Source: Shimia sp047124445 (GTDB lineage Bacteria > Pseudomonadota > Alphaproteobacteria > Rhodobacterales > Rhodobacteraceae). From it: a stretch of DNA of 64,000 nt. This document shows positions 8,559 through 17,122 of the stretch, piece by piece. The notes below the pieces were generated by a model that did not search any database, was not told where the DNA came from, and worked only from the letters and a program-made list of their open reading frames with translations. The stretch is from positions 2,976,001 through 3,040,000 of the forward strand of contig NZ_CP138921.1 of the NCBI RefSeq assembly GCF_047124445.1. The letters are read 5' to 3'. The stretch's first letter is position 1; every line of letters starts with the position of its first letter. A program made the translations under genes and the position numbers.

Positions 8559-9696
8559 AATAGTCTCGCAAAATGCGGCTGTAGATGTCTTTGAGCTGAT
8601 GGATTTGTGCAACCGGCACCTGTTCATCCACCTGATGCATGGTTTTGCCCACGAGGCCAATTTCCACCACCGGGCAGTGATGCTGCACAAAGCGCGCGTC
8701 CGAGGTGCCGCCGGAGGTGGAAAGTTCCGGGCGGCGACCGGTTTCTGCTTCCACAGAATTAGCCACCAGGTCGGACAAATCACCTGGAGGCGTGATGAAG
8801 CTTTCGCCGGAGATGGTGACTTTCATGTCGATGCCAACACCAGTTTCCGCCGAAATAGTGTCTACTTTTTCCTGCATCCACTCCGTGAGGGACGCGCCAG
8901 AATGGGAGTCGTTGAAGCGGATGTTGAGCGTGGCTTTGCACTCCGCCGGGATCACATTGGTGGCTGGATTGCCAGTGTCCATGGTGACAACTGCCAGGGT
9001 GGACGCGTCAAAGTGATCGGTGCCATTGTCCAGCGGCTCGGAAGAGAACTGATCCATCAGGCGGGCCATCACCGGCAGCGGGTTGTTGGCGCGGTGCGGA
9101 TAAGCAGAGTGGCCTTGTTTGCCAGTGAAGGTGAAATAGGCGGTCATAGAACCGCGACGGCCAATTTTCATCATCTCGCCCATCTCGTTGGGGCAGGTAG
9201 GCTCGCCCACCAGACAGACAGACATGCGCTCCTGTTCGGTGGACATATAATCCAGAAGCGCAGTAGTGCCGTGGATGGCGTCGCCCTCTTCATCGCCGGT
9301 GATGGTGAGGATGATGGCGCCCTCTGGTGGCGTGTTAGAGACAAAATCAATGGCGGCAGCAGCAAAAGCGGCGACACCGGATTTCATGTCGGTGGCGCCA
9401 CGGCCGTACATGATGCCGTCTTTGATCTCCGCACCAAAAGGATCAACCGTCCAAGCGGCTTCGTCTCCCACCGGCACAACGTCCGTATGGCCGTTAAAGC
9501 CAAACGTCTTGCTGTCGCCTTTGCGGCCCCAGCGGGCAAACAGGTTGCTAACGTCACCGCGATCCACGCGGGTGCAGTCAAACCCGGCGTCTGACAGCAA
9601 GTTTTCCAGCAAGACCAGCGCCCCGCCCTCCTCCGGCGTCACAGAGGGACAGCGGATCAGATCTGCGGTCAACTGTGCGGCATCGGTCTTGGTCAT
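8551..9696 (-). CDS. dapE: Succinyl-diaminopimelate desuccinylase
   Basis: Di-zinc amidohydrolase (M20 family) that removes succinate from N-succinyl-LL-diaminopimelate, a late step of lysine and peptidoglycan precursor synthesis. Metal-ligand motifs are intact: FNGHTDVVP, GRGATDMKSG and GDEEGDAIHGT. The start at 9696 has AAAGGA just upstream and gives 381 residues, the usual length; the frame is open 32 codons further without a better start. The enzyme for the earlier succinylation, dapD, lies at 16226-17053 on the same strand, separated by the Hint-gene block. Confidence 0.95.
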   Translation of the reverse strand: MTKTDAAQLTADLIRCPSVTPEEGGALVLLENLLSDAGFDCTRVDRGDVSNLFARWGRKGDSKTFGFNGHTDVVPVGDEAAWTVDPFGAEIKDGIMYGRGATDMKSGVAAFAAAAIDFVSNTPPEGAIILTITGDEEGDAIHGTTALLDYMSTEQERMSVCLVGEPTCPNEMGEMMKIGRRGSMTAYFTFTGKQGHSAYPHRANNPLPVMARLMDQFSSEPLDNGTDHFDASTLAVVTMDTGNPATNVIPAECKATLNIRFNDSHSGASLTEWMQEKVDTISAETGVGIDMKVTISGESFITPPGDLSDLVANSVEAETGRRPELSTSGGTSDARFVQHHCPVVEIGLVGKTMHQVDEQVPVAQIHQLKDIYSRILRDYFA

Positions 9697-9988
9697 GGCG
9701 AGGGTCCTTTGTCTGAGAAGCTTGCGCCAAGGGTTGTCGCACAGCCGCGCCGGACCGGAAAGCCACATTTGGAACACAAAGCGGTGGGGCACCTCTTAAC
9801 AAGCGGAAAAAATTGCTGTTTAGTTAGAGTTAATAAAAATCGACCGAGGCAGGTCACCAGCAGTTCGGCTTCAACAGCCAAAGGTTTCCAACAAACGCAT
9901 CTCGAAATGCGACGAGACCTGTATGAGCGCCCCATGAGCAGGTGGGCGTTGTTGCGTGGCGTGCCTCAAACACATGAGGCGAGCAGAC

Positions 9989-11560
9989 ATGCCCAGATTG
10001 CCCGTAAACACAGGCGCTTCGGCCATGGATATGGCGGAAACCATTTTTGGCGATGACGTGACGATCGTCTCCGCCGACTACAATGGGCAAAACTCCTCCT
10101 CCGGGATTTACACCAATGGGGACAGCGTTTCGCCTGGGGTTACGCCCAGCGACGAAGGGGTAATCCTGTCCACGGGCCATGCGAGAAATTTCTCTAACCG
10201 TTGGGGCGGGAACAACCAGCGTTCTGATCGGTCCTCCAACACCAATGGCGAAGACAACAACCCAGAGTTCAACGCGGTCGCCGGCACCAACACCTATGAC
10301 GCGTCGTATCTGGATGTGTCGTTCATCGCCAATGAAGCCGGGCAAATGACGATGCAGTTTGTCTTTGCCTCCGAAGAGTACCCGGAATACGTCGACTCGA
10401 TTTATCAGGACTTTGTCGCGGTCTCGATCAACGGCAGCTATGTGCCGTTAGAGATTGGCGATGGGGATGTGGACCCCGGCAACATCAACAACGGCGAAAA
10501 CGAAAGCCTGTTTGTGAACAACACAGGCGGGATCTACAACACGGAGATGGATGGGTTCACCATCACCATGACGCTGACCTTTGACATTGTTGAAGGTATG
10601 AATGACATCCGCATTGTCGTCGCCGATGTCTCTGACAGCCGGTATGACAGTTCGCTGTTGATTGCGGCGGACTCCATTCAGACGTCACTCATCGCCAACA
10701 CCGATGAGATCGACCTGCCCATCGACGGCACCCGCACCATCGATGTGCTGGCCAATGATGTGAACAACACCGGCAATTCCATCACCATCACGCATATTTC
10801 CGGCCAGCCTGTCACCGTTGGCAGCCCGATCACCTTGCCCAGTGGGCAGATCATTACGGTGAATGGCGACGGCACCATCACTTTTGAGGGCGACAGCGAC
10901 GAAGAGCAGGTCAACCTGACCTACACCATTGATGACGGCAACGGCACAACCGATGTTGGCTATATCAAAATCAATCAGGCGCCGTGTTTCACGGTGGGCA
11001 CCTTCATCCGGACGCCGTTTGGCGAGGTACCCATTGAGTGCCTGAACGTCGGGGATCTGGTGGAGACCGTGGACAATGGCCCCCAACCGCTGCGCTGGAT
11101 TGGCCGGCGCAAGGTGGCGGCGGAGGGCGCCATGGCGCCGATCCGGATTATGTCCAACACCCTTGGCAACCATCGCGAGCTGTTGCTGTCCCCGTTACAT
11201 CGGGTGCTGATCCGCAATGCCTGGGCCGAACTGTTGTTTGGCGAAGAAGAGGTATTGGTTGCCGTGCGCGATCTGGTGAATGACAAAACCATCCGCCAGG
11301 TGCCCGGCGGCGAGGTGGAATATGTGCATTTGCTGTTTGATGATCACCAGATCATCTATTCCGAAAAACTGATGACGGAGAGTTATTTGCCGGGGCCTCA
11401 AACTGCGAGCAGCTTTGAACCTGAGATTGTGGCAGAGATTTGCGCCCTGTTCCCGGAACTCGATCCGGTGTCCGGCGAAGGCTACGGCCAGATGGCGCGG
11501 CGTGGCTTGCGCAGTTTTGAGGTGGCCACCCTGTCGCAAATTGCCTTTGGCGGGGCCTAA
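9989..11560 (+). CDS. Choice-of-anchor L and Hint_2 domain protein (paralog A)
   Basis: Large acidic protein, 523 residues from the ATG at 9989. I chose this start because its N-terminus (MPRLPVNTGASAMDMAETIFG) aligns with paralog B at 13401. Residues about 90-235 form a choice-of-anchor L type domain (FVFASEEYPEYVDS, then NTEMDGF). An Ig/cadherin-like segment follows (VLANDVNNTGNS, about 240-320). A Hint_2 autoprocessing domain starts at Cys333 (APCFTVGTFIRT) and keeps the block B histidine His404 (SPLHRVLI). No Sec signal peptide is visible, so export by a type I system is possible but unproven. The next Hint gene follows after 3 bp. Function is unknown; a surface or secreted protein that cleaves itself is a reasonable guess. 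Confidence 0.8.
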   Translation: MPRLPVNTGASAMDMAETIFGDDVTIVSADYNGQNSSSGIYTNGDSVSPGVTPSDEGVILSTGHARNFSNRWGGNNQRSDRSSNTNGEDNNPEFNAVAGTNTYDASYLDVSFIANEAGQMTMQFVFASEEYPEYVDSIYQDFVAVSINGSYVPLEIGDGDVDPGNINNGENESLFVNNTGGIYNTEMDGFTITMTLTFDIVEGMNDIRIVVADVSDSRYDSSLLIAADSIQTSLIANTDEIDLPIDGTRTIDVLANDVNNTGNSITITHISGQPVTVGSPITLPSGQIITVNGDGTITFEGDSDEEQVNLTYTIDDGNGTTDVGYIKINQAPCFTVGTFIRTPFGEVPIECLNVGDLVETVDNGPQPLRWIGRRKVAAEGAMAPIRIMSNTLGNHRELLLSPLHRVLIRNAWAELLFGEEEVLVAVRDLVNDKTIRQVPGGEVEYVHLLFDDHQIIYSEKLMTESYLPGPQTASSFEPEIVAEICALFPELDPVSGEGYGQMARRGLRSFEVATLSQIAFGGA

Positions 11561-11563
11561 ACG

Positions 11564-12661
11564 ATGAGCTGGATTGCCCTTTGGGACAAACGGCACGCCC
11601 TGTGCGACCTCAATGGGGTTGCCCATCCGATTGGGACAGCCACCACAGACACGCAGGCACTGTCCGGCACGCCGTTGCCGCGGGGCAGCATGGTCGTGGA
11701 GACACGCGTGTCGCCCTACGATCGGCCACAAACGCTTATGGGTTTGGCTTCTCAAACCGGCAGCGGTTTTCGCCTGTCTTTGCAAGCAGTGCCCGGCGGT
11801 GGCGTGGTGCTGGTGCTCAATCGCGGCGGGCGTACGGCGCATGTGGCGGTGAACCTGGACACCGGCGGGCGCGCGGATGTGTTGCGGGTGACCTATTCCT
11901 GGGATGTGCCAGCCAATGTCGGCCGACTGGCGGTGGAGCAACCCGGCACCTGGCGCGTGGCTGTGCGGACGCTGACCCGCCCAGTGGCGCTCACACCTGC
12001 CGAAATTCGAGAAGCTGTGCTGGACGATGACGCGCGGGTGCTGTCCAGCGATCTGTCCTACATTGCTTTTTCCAACCGCATTGAGCCGATTGGCCCCATG
12101 CCCAGCCTGTCGGAAGACACCCCGGTGATGACTGCGCAAGGTTATCGTAAAGTGGGGGAGCTCAAACGTGGCGATGTGGTGCAGACACCCTCAGGTGACC
12201 TGGTGCCGGTTTTGGCCAACATCCGCCGGACCGTACCGGCCTCGGGGCATTTTGCACCGATCCGGTTGCGCGCCCCGTTCTTTGGACTCAGCCGCGACAT
12301 TGTCACCAGCCCGACACAGCGCTTGCTGATTGGCGGCAGTCGCGTGGAGTATATGTTTGGCTCCGAGTTTGTCTTGGTCCCGGCCGGGCATCTCCTACAT
12401 GGCAATGCTGCGGAAAGTGGCGGCACTGCGCCTTTGGTGACCTATTGCCAGCTGCTGTTGCCCAATCACGAAGCGATTTTGGCCGCGGATACCTATGTGG
12501 AAAGCATGGATGTGGGACGGATGCGCCGTCGGCGCGATTTGCTGAGCGCCAGTCTGTTGTCCGGCTATCCCCGCCGTTTGTTGCCGGAACACGCGCGCAC
12601 GGCGTTTCCGGTGTTGCGGGAGTTTGACGCGCTAACCTTGGCGGCCCAGCGCGCCGCGTGA
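11564..12661 (+). CDS. Hint-domain protein with serine at the nucleophile position
   Basis: This 365-residue protein is encoded 3 bp after paralog A, so the two are co-transcribed. Residues 1-160 resemble a beta-rich jelly-roll or lectin-like fold with no recognised family. The C-terminal half is a Hint_2-like domain. Aligned with its neighbours, the Cys is replaced by Ser181 (MPSLSEDTPVMT) and the block B histidine by Gln252 (SPTQRLLI). Ser can act as nucleophile in some inteins, but loss of the histidine suggests weak or no self-cleavage. It may act together with paralog A. No signal peptide is seen. Confidence 0.75.
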   Translation: MSWIALWDKRHALCDLNGVAHPIGTATTDTQALSGTPLPRGSMVVETRVSPYDRPQTLMGLASQTGSGFRLSLQAVPGGGVVLVLNRGGRTAHVAVNLDTGGRADVLRVTYSWDVPANVGRLAVEQPGTWRVAVRTLTRPVALTPAEIREAVLDDDARVLSSDLSYIAFSNRIEPIGPMPSLSEDTPVMTAQGYRKVGELKRGDVVQTPSGDLVPVLANIRRTVPASGHFAPIRLRAPFFGLSRDIVTSPTQRLLIGGSRVEYMFGSEFVLVPAGHLLHGNAAESGGTAPLVTYCQLLLPNHEAILAADTYVESMDVGRMRRRRDLLSASLLSGYPRRLLPEHARTAFPVLREFDALTLAAQRAA

Positions 12662-12676
12662 TCGCTCACCTTGCCC

Positions 12677-13048
12677 TTAGTGTTCCGTGGTCTCGGCGTC
12701 TTCAGATTCTTCGCCGTGATAGAAGGGCGTCATCTGCGCCACGACCACGGAGTTCTCGTCCAAGGCGCGTTGCATAAGGCCGCGTTCCTGCCCGTCAATC
12801 TCGTGGCCCTGTGCTTCGCGCTCCTCAATCGTGCCATAGCCGGTCACGTCCAGCGGGTTCAAATCCGCTTGCTTGAGGATCGCAACGGTTTCGCGCACCG
12901 CTTCAGCTTCGTCCACGCCGCTGGCATAGATCATCAGCGCACCACCGGTGGCTTCGTCCGGCAGACCGTCGCCGTCTTTGCGCCCGACCTGAACGAGCAA
13001 CGTGTAGACCTGCTGACGGGTCTTCTTCTTTTTCTTGTCCTGGGTCAT
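12677..13048 (-). CDS. Conserved hypothetical protein, charged
   Basis: A 123-residue soluble protein that I do not recognise. It begins with a lysine run (MTQDKKKKKTRQQ), then a predicted alpha/beta core (VYTLLVQVGRKDG, LMIYASGVDEAEAV, LNPLDVTGYGTIEE) and an acidic C-terminus ending EDAETTEH. A start codon with an upstream AAAGGCACC and codon use like its neighbours support a real gene. It faces the end of the Hint gene at 12661 with only 15 bp between them. A bare ferredoxin-like or ACT-like fold is possible but unsupported. Confidence 0.65.
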   Translation of the reverse strand: MTQDKKKKKTRQQVYTLLVQVGRKDGDGLPDEATGGALMIYASGVDEAEAVRETVAILKQADLNPLDVTGYGTIEEREAQGHEIDGQERGLMQRALDENSVVVAQMTPFYHGEESEDAETTEH

Positions 13049-13400
13049 GCCGGTGCCTTTCTGTTAAACGGGCCTTAGCGCGGCTCACGGCAAGGGGTCA
13101 ACCGCCCGCCGCAGGTGGTTGGAGCCGCCAAACAACAATGCGCAAAATTTACTTCGATTTTTCAGAGTCTTGAAGGCAGCTGGTTACGATTTGGAAAGGG
13201 TTGCATTCCAAACTGTTAGCGCGCAGAACGTGCCCTCTTTCTAATGGTGACTTTCGAATCTCCTATCGGCAATTGATGGGCCGAAGCTGACGCCAGGGCG
13301 TAAAATCTGTCCGGCTTTCCAAAGCTTTCGACCACGTTCCCAAAAGAAATCGGGCAGAGACGCCACAGTTATTGTTTGGGAATGCATATAGGGGACCACC
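13049..13400. other. Intergenic region between divergent genes, no gene seen
   Basis: These 352 bp separate the hypothetical gene (-) from Hint paralog B (+) and must hold both promoters. The sequence is more AT-rich than its surroundings; a TAAAAT at 13301 could be a -10 element, but no matching -35 is clear. GGGGA lies just before the ATG at 13401. I see no RNA gene or repeat. Confidence 0.4.
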
Positions 13401-14981
13401 ATGCCAACCGCATCAGAACTGCCGATTGATAACAGCGCCAGTGCGACGCAGATGGCGGACGCCATGTTTGGCTCCGGCGTTCAGGTATTAGGCGCCAGCT
13501 ACACCGGACATGCCATGTCTAGCGGGATTTACTCGGATGGTGATTCCGTCGCCCCGGACGCCACACCTTCTGATAGCGGCGTAATCCTTTCCACCGGCTA
13601 TACCAAAGACTTCACCAACGCTGACGGCGACGTCAACATTAACAGCGACACAACAGGTCAAATGGGCACCGCTGGGGACTCGGATCTGTCTGCTATCGCG
13701 GGTGGGGACACCTATGATGCGGCGGTATTCGAGGCCAGCTTCATCCCGGATGGTGACACGCTGACCATGCAGATTGTGTTCTCCTCCGAAGAATATCTGG
13801 AATGGATCGACAGCGGCTACAACGACGCGGTTGGCATCTGGGTGAACGGCGAGAAGGCCGTCCTATCCATCGGCGATGGCGACGTCACGGTCGACAACAT
13901 CAACAACGAAGACAACGCGAACCTCTACATCAACAACCCGGCCAACGGCGAGGCCGTGAACAGCGAGATGGACGGGTTGACGGTCACGCTCACCGTTAAG
14001 GCACCTGTTAATCCGAGCGAGGTCAACACCATCAAAATTGGCATCGCGGACACCGGTGACGATGAATATGACTCCAACCTGCTTATCGCTGGCGACTCCA
14101 TCCAATGTGCTCTGGTGGCGCAGGACGACGAATACGAGATCGGCGCCAACGCCACCAAAACCGTGGACGTGCTGGCCAATGACACCGCGCCGAATGGCAC
14201 CACGATGACCATCACCAAGATCAACGGTCAGGAGGTCAGCGCGGGGGATTCGGTAACGCTGAACACTGGCGAAGTGGTCACACTCAACCCCGACGGCACG
14301 TTATCGATCCAAACCGATGGCGATTTGGGCAGCGAGGCCTTCACCTATGAGGTTGAGGATTCCGACGGCAACACCGATACCGGCTTTGTGAAGGTCACAA
14401 CCACCACGGCGCCGTGTTTTGTTGCCGGGACCGAAATTGTCACTCAAAGCGGCCTGAAGAAGGTCGAGGCGCTGATGCCGGGAGATATGATTCTGACCCG
14501 CGATAACGGTTTCCAGCCGCTGTTGTGGATTGGCACCACCACGCGTCAGGCGACAGGGTGTGATGCCCCGATCCGGCTCGCCAAGAATGCCCTGGGCAAC
14601 CACGAGGCGGTGGAGTTTTCGCCCAATCACCGCATCCTGATCAAATCGTCCCAGGCGGCGATGCTGTTTGGCGAATCCGAGGTGCTGGTGAAAGCCAAAG
14701 ACCTAGTGAATGGCGACACCATCACGGTGCGCGAGGATCATGGGCCGGTGACCTATGTACATATCCTGTTTGACCGCCACGAGATTGTGCGGGCCAATGG
14801 ATTGGACAGCGAAAGCTACCATCCCGGTCAGGAAACGCTCGACAGTTTTGATGCCGAAACCCGCGATGAAATCCTGCGACTCATGCCCAATTCTGACGCG
14901 CTGATGGGCTATGGCTTTGGGCCGTCTGCCCGCGTGTCATTGCGCAAATATGAGGCCGAGGCCCTCATGGCGGCGGCATAA
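13401..14981 (+). CDS. Choice-of-anchor L and Hint_2 domain protein (paralog B)
   Basis: A 526-residue paralog of the protein encoded at 9989, colinear along its whole length. Shared features include an N-terminal segment ending MADAMFGSG, the choice-of-anchor L domain (IVFSSEEYLEWIDSGYND, NSEMDGLT) at about 95-235, a VLANDTAPNGTT Ig-like segment, and Hint_2 starting at Cys339 (APCFVAGTEIVT) with His410 in SPNHRILI. The final 60 residues (YHPGQETLDSFDAE to the C-terminus) correspond to the end of paralog A. It is strongly acidic (many Asp, Glu and Asn), which suits an exported, calcium-rich setting. It is transcribed alone. Function unknown; local duplication is likely. Confidence 0.8.
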   Translation: MPTASELPIDNSASATQMADAMFGSGVQVLGASYTGHAMSSGIYSDGDSVAPDATPSDSGVILSTGYTKDFTNADGDVNINSDTTGQMGTAGDSDLSAIAGGDTYDAAVFEASFIPDGDTLTMQIVFSSEEYLEWIDSGYNDAVGIWVNGEKAVLSIGDGDVTVDNINNEDNANLYINNPANGEAVNSEMDGLTVTLTVKAPVNPSEVNTIKIGIADTGDDEYDSNLLIAGDSIQCALVAQDDEYEIGANATKTVDVLANDTAPNGTTMTITKINGQEVSAGDSVTLNTGEVVTLNPDGTLSIQTDGDLGSEAFTYEVEDSDGNTDTGFVKVTTTTAPCFVAGTEIVTQSGLKKVEALMPGDMILTRDNGFQPLLWIGTTTRQATGCDAPIRLAKNALGNHEAVEFSPNHRILIKSSQAAMLFGESEVLVKAKDLVNGDTITVREDHGPVTYVHILFDRHEIVRANGLDSESYHPGQETLDSFDAETRDEILRLMPNSDALMGYGFGPSARVSLRKYEAEALMAAA

Positions 14982-15091
14982 GGGTCAAAAAGTCCCAATT
15001 AGAGCCAAATAACCCTAGGTAAACTTCGGAGCGTGGTTGACCGGCTCAAGCTGTGCGCGATAGGGGGAGCCAAGCAACTTCGGTACTTACT

Positions 15092-16165
15092 ATGCGCTTC
15101 CTCCCCGCAGTCCTGATCTCTATCGCCTCCCTCCTGTCATGGGTGTCCGCCGCCTCTGCGCAGTCGGCGGAGACGTTGACCTTTGCCACCGTGGACCGGC
15201 CACCCTTTGTCTTCCTGGATGACAACACGCCGCGCGGCTTCAGCGTGGACCTGATGCGGGCCATTGGCGAAGACCTCGGCAAAGAGATCACTTTCGCCCC
15301 ACAGGACAGCTTCCCCGACATGTTAAGCGCGGTGGAAGCGGGCACAGTAGATGGTGCCATTGCCAATATTTCGATCACCGCATCTCGCGAAACGGTGATG
15401 GATTTCAGCCAACCAATTTTTGAGAGCGGCATTCAGATCCTGTTGCCATCCGAGCCCGGCAGTCTGGCGCGGATTGGCGGGCTGCTGACCCGCGAAATCC
15501 TCACCGCCATCATGGTGGCTTTGGGGATGCTGTTTGGCGGCGGCATGTTGATGTGGTTGTTCGAACGCCGGCATCAGCCCTATTTTGACCGCCCTGCCAA
15601 AGATGCGTTGTTCCCGTCTTTCTGGTGGGCACTCAATCTGGTGGTGAATGGCGGCTTTGAAGAGCGTATGCCTTTGTCCCGCCCGGGCCGGTTCTTTGCG
15701 GTGATCCTGGTGGTCTCCAGCTTGTTTGTGGTCTCGGTCTTTGTTGCGACGATCACCGCCGCTGTGACCGTTGAGGCGTTGCAAGATTCTGTGGACAGCA
15801 TCAATGATCTGGATGGACGCAAAGTCGGCTCTGTGCGCGGCTCCACCTCTGCCCAGTTTCTGACCACACGTGACATCCGCTTCCGCGACTTTGACACGCC
15901 GCATGAGGTGCTGGCGGCGTTTCAAGATGGGGACATCGACTCCGTTGTGTTTGACGGGCCGATCCTTGCCTATTTTGCCACCAATGATGGCCGCAATGAA
16001 TCCCGTCTGATTGAACGGGTATATCGCCCTGAAAACTACGGCATTGCCCTGCCAACGGGCAGCCCGTGGCGGGAAGAGATTGACCAGTCGCTTCTGAAAC
16101 TGCGCGAAGATGGTACCTATGACGCGTTGTTGGAGCATTGGTTTGGCGCAACCTTCCGGCGGTAA
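15092..16165 (+). CDS. Ionotropic glutamate receptor-like ligand-gated channel
   Basis: A 357-residue protein with the split layout of prokaryotic glutamate receptors (GluR0 type). It has a signal peptide (MRFLPAVLISIASLLSWVSA), binding-lobe S1 similar to SBP_bac_3 (LTFATVDRPPFVFLDD, about 30-135), membrane helix M1 (about 142-165), a re-entrant pore loop (SFWWALNLVVNGGFEER), membrane helix M2 (RFFAVILVVSSLFVVSVFVA) and lobe S2 (LDGRKVGSVRGSTSAQF to the end). Soluble binding proteins lack the middle part. The filter region does not carry the TVGYG potassium signature of GluR0. A strong terminator follows. Ligand and ion are unknown. Confidence 0.8.
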   Translation: MRFLPAVLISIASLLSWVSAASAQSAETLTFATVDRPPFVFLDDNTPRGFSVDLMRAIGEDLGKEITFAPQDSFPDMLSAVEAGTVDGAIANISITASRETVMDFSQPIFESGIQILLPSEPGSLARIGGLLTREILTAIMVALGMLFGGGMLMWLFERRHQPYFDRPAKDALFPSFWWALNLVVNGGFEERMPLSRPGRFFAVILVVSSLFVVSVFVATITAAVTVEALQDSVDSINDLDGRKVGSVRGSTSAQFLTTRDIRFRDFDTPHEVLAAFQDGDIDSVVFDGPILAYFATNDGRNESRLIERVYRPENYGIALPTGSPWREEIDQSLLKLREDGTYDALLEHWFGATFRR

Positions 16166-16175
16166 CCCAAACAAA

Positions 16176-16202
16176 AAGGCCAGCCCCATTGGGACTGGCC
16201 TT
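16176..16202. terminator. Bidirectional intrinsic terminator
   Basis: Stem AAGGCCAG with CTGGCCTT (16176-16183 and 16195-16202), flanked by an A tract on the left. It lies between the convergent receptor-like gene and dapD. Confidence 0.75.
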
Positions 16203-16225
16203 GGTCTTTGTAACTTCGCGCAGTC

Positions 16226-17053
16226 TTAGTCGCGCAACAGCTCGTTGATACCGGTCTTGGAGCGGGTCTTCTCGTCCACGCGCTTCACGATCACCGCGCA
16301 GTAGAGGTTCACACCGTTCTTGGAGGGCATGGAGCCTGCAACAACCACGGAGTAGGGCGGCACTTCGCCGTACATCACTTCGCCGGTTTCGCGGTCCACA
16401 ATCTTGGTGGACTGGCCGATGAACACGCCCATGCCCAGCACAGAGCCTTCGCGGACGATACAGCCTTCAACAACCTCAGAGCGCGCGCCGATGAAGCAGT
16501 TGTCTTCAATGATGGTTGGACCTGCCTGCATGGGCTCCAGAACGCCACCGATGCCCACACCACCGGAGAGGTGTACGTTTTTGCCGATCTGGGCGCAGGA
16601 GCCAACAGTGGCCCAGGTGTCGACCATGGTGCCCTCATCCACATAAGCGCCGAGGTTCACAAAAGACGGCATCAGCACCACGCCGGGGGCAACATAGGCG
16701 GATTTACGAACAACGCAGTTTGGCACGGCGCGGAAACCGGCGTCCTGCCACTGCTTCTCGCCCCAGCCTTTGAATTTGCTATCGACCTTGTCCCACCAGC
16801 CGGACCCCTGTGGGCCGCCGTCCTGGATTTCCATGTCCTTGATGCGGAAGCCCAGCAACACGGCCTTTTTGGCCCACTGGTTCACGTGCCAGTCGCCATT
16901 TTCCAGTTTCTCGGCCACACGCAGGCTGCCGCTGTCCAGCGCGTGCAGCGTGGACTCAATTGCGTCGCGGGTTTCGCCAGTGGTGGCGGAGGTGATGGTG
17001 TCGCGCGCGTCCCACGCGGCTTCGATGGCTTGTTCCAGTTGGGCATTCGACAT
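16226..17053 (-). CDS. dapD: Tetrahydrodipicolinate N-succinyltransferase
   Basis: Cytosolic acyltransferase that transfers succinyl from succinyl-CoA to tetrahydrodipicolinate in lysine and diaminopimelate synthesis. The 275-residue length is exact for DapD. An N-terminal helical domain (1-100) is followed by the left-handed beta-helix of hexapeptide repeats (VVRKSAYVAPGVVLMPSFVN, then IIEDNCFIGARSEVVEG). It supplies the pathway that uses DapE, encoded 6.5 kb away on the same strand. Confidence 0.96.
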   Translation of the reverse strand: MSNAQLEQAIEAAWDARDTITSATTGETRDAIESTLHALDSGSLRVAEKLENGDWHVNQWAKKAVLLGFRIKDMEIQDGGPQGSGWWDKVDSKFKGWGEKQWQDAGFRAVPNCVVRKSAYVAPGVVLMPSFVNLGAYVDEGTMVDTWATVGSCAQIGKNVHLSGGVGIGGVLEPMQAGPTIIEDNCFIGARSEVVEGCIVREGSVLGMGVFIGQSTKIVDRETGEVMYGEVPPYSVVVAGSMPSKNGVNLYCAVIVKRVDEKTRSKTGINELLRD

Positions 17054-17122
17054 GTTTAAGGCTCCGGATGTCTTGGAATTTGGGGTGTTCTAACGGGATA
17101 GAGCGCGGGCGTCACGCGCTCA

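Noticed and set aside
13241..13465. 74-codon - strand frame across the start of Hint paralog B
   Set aside because: It overlaps the promoter and start of a gene with better evidence.
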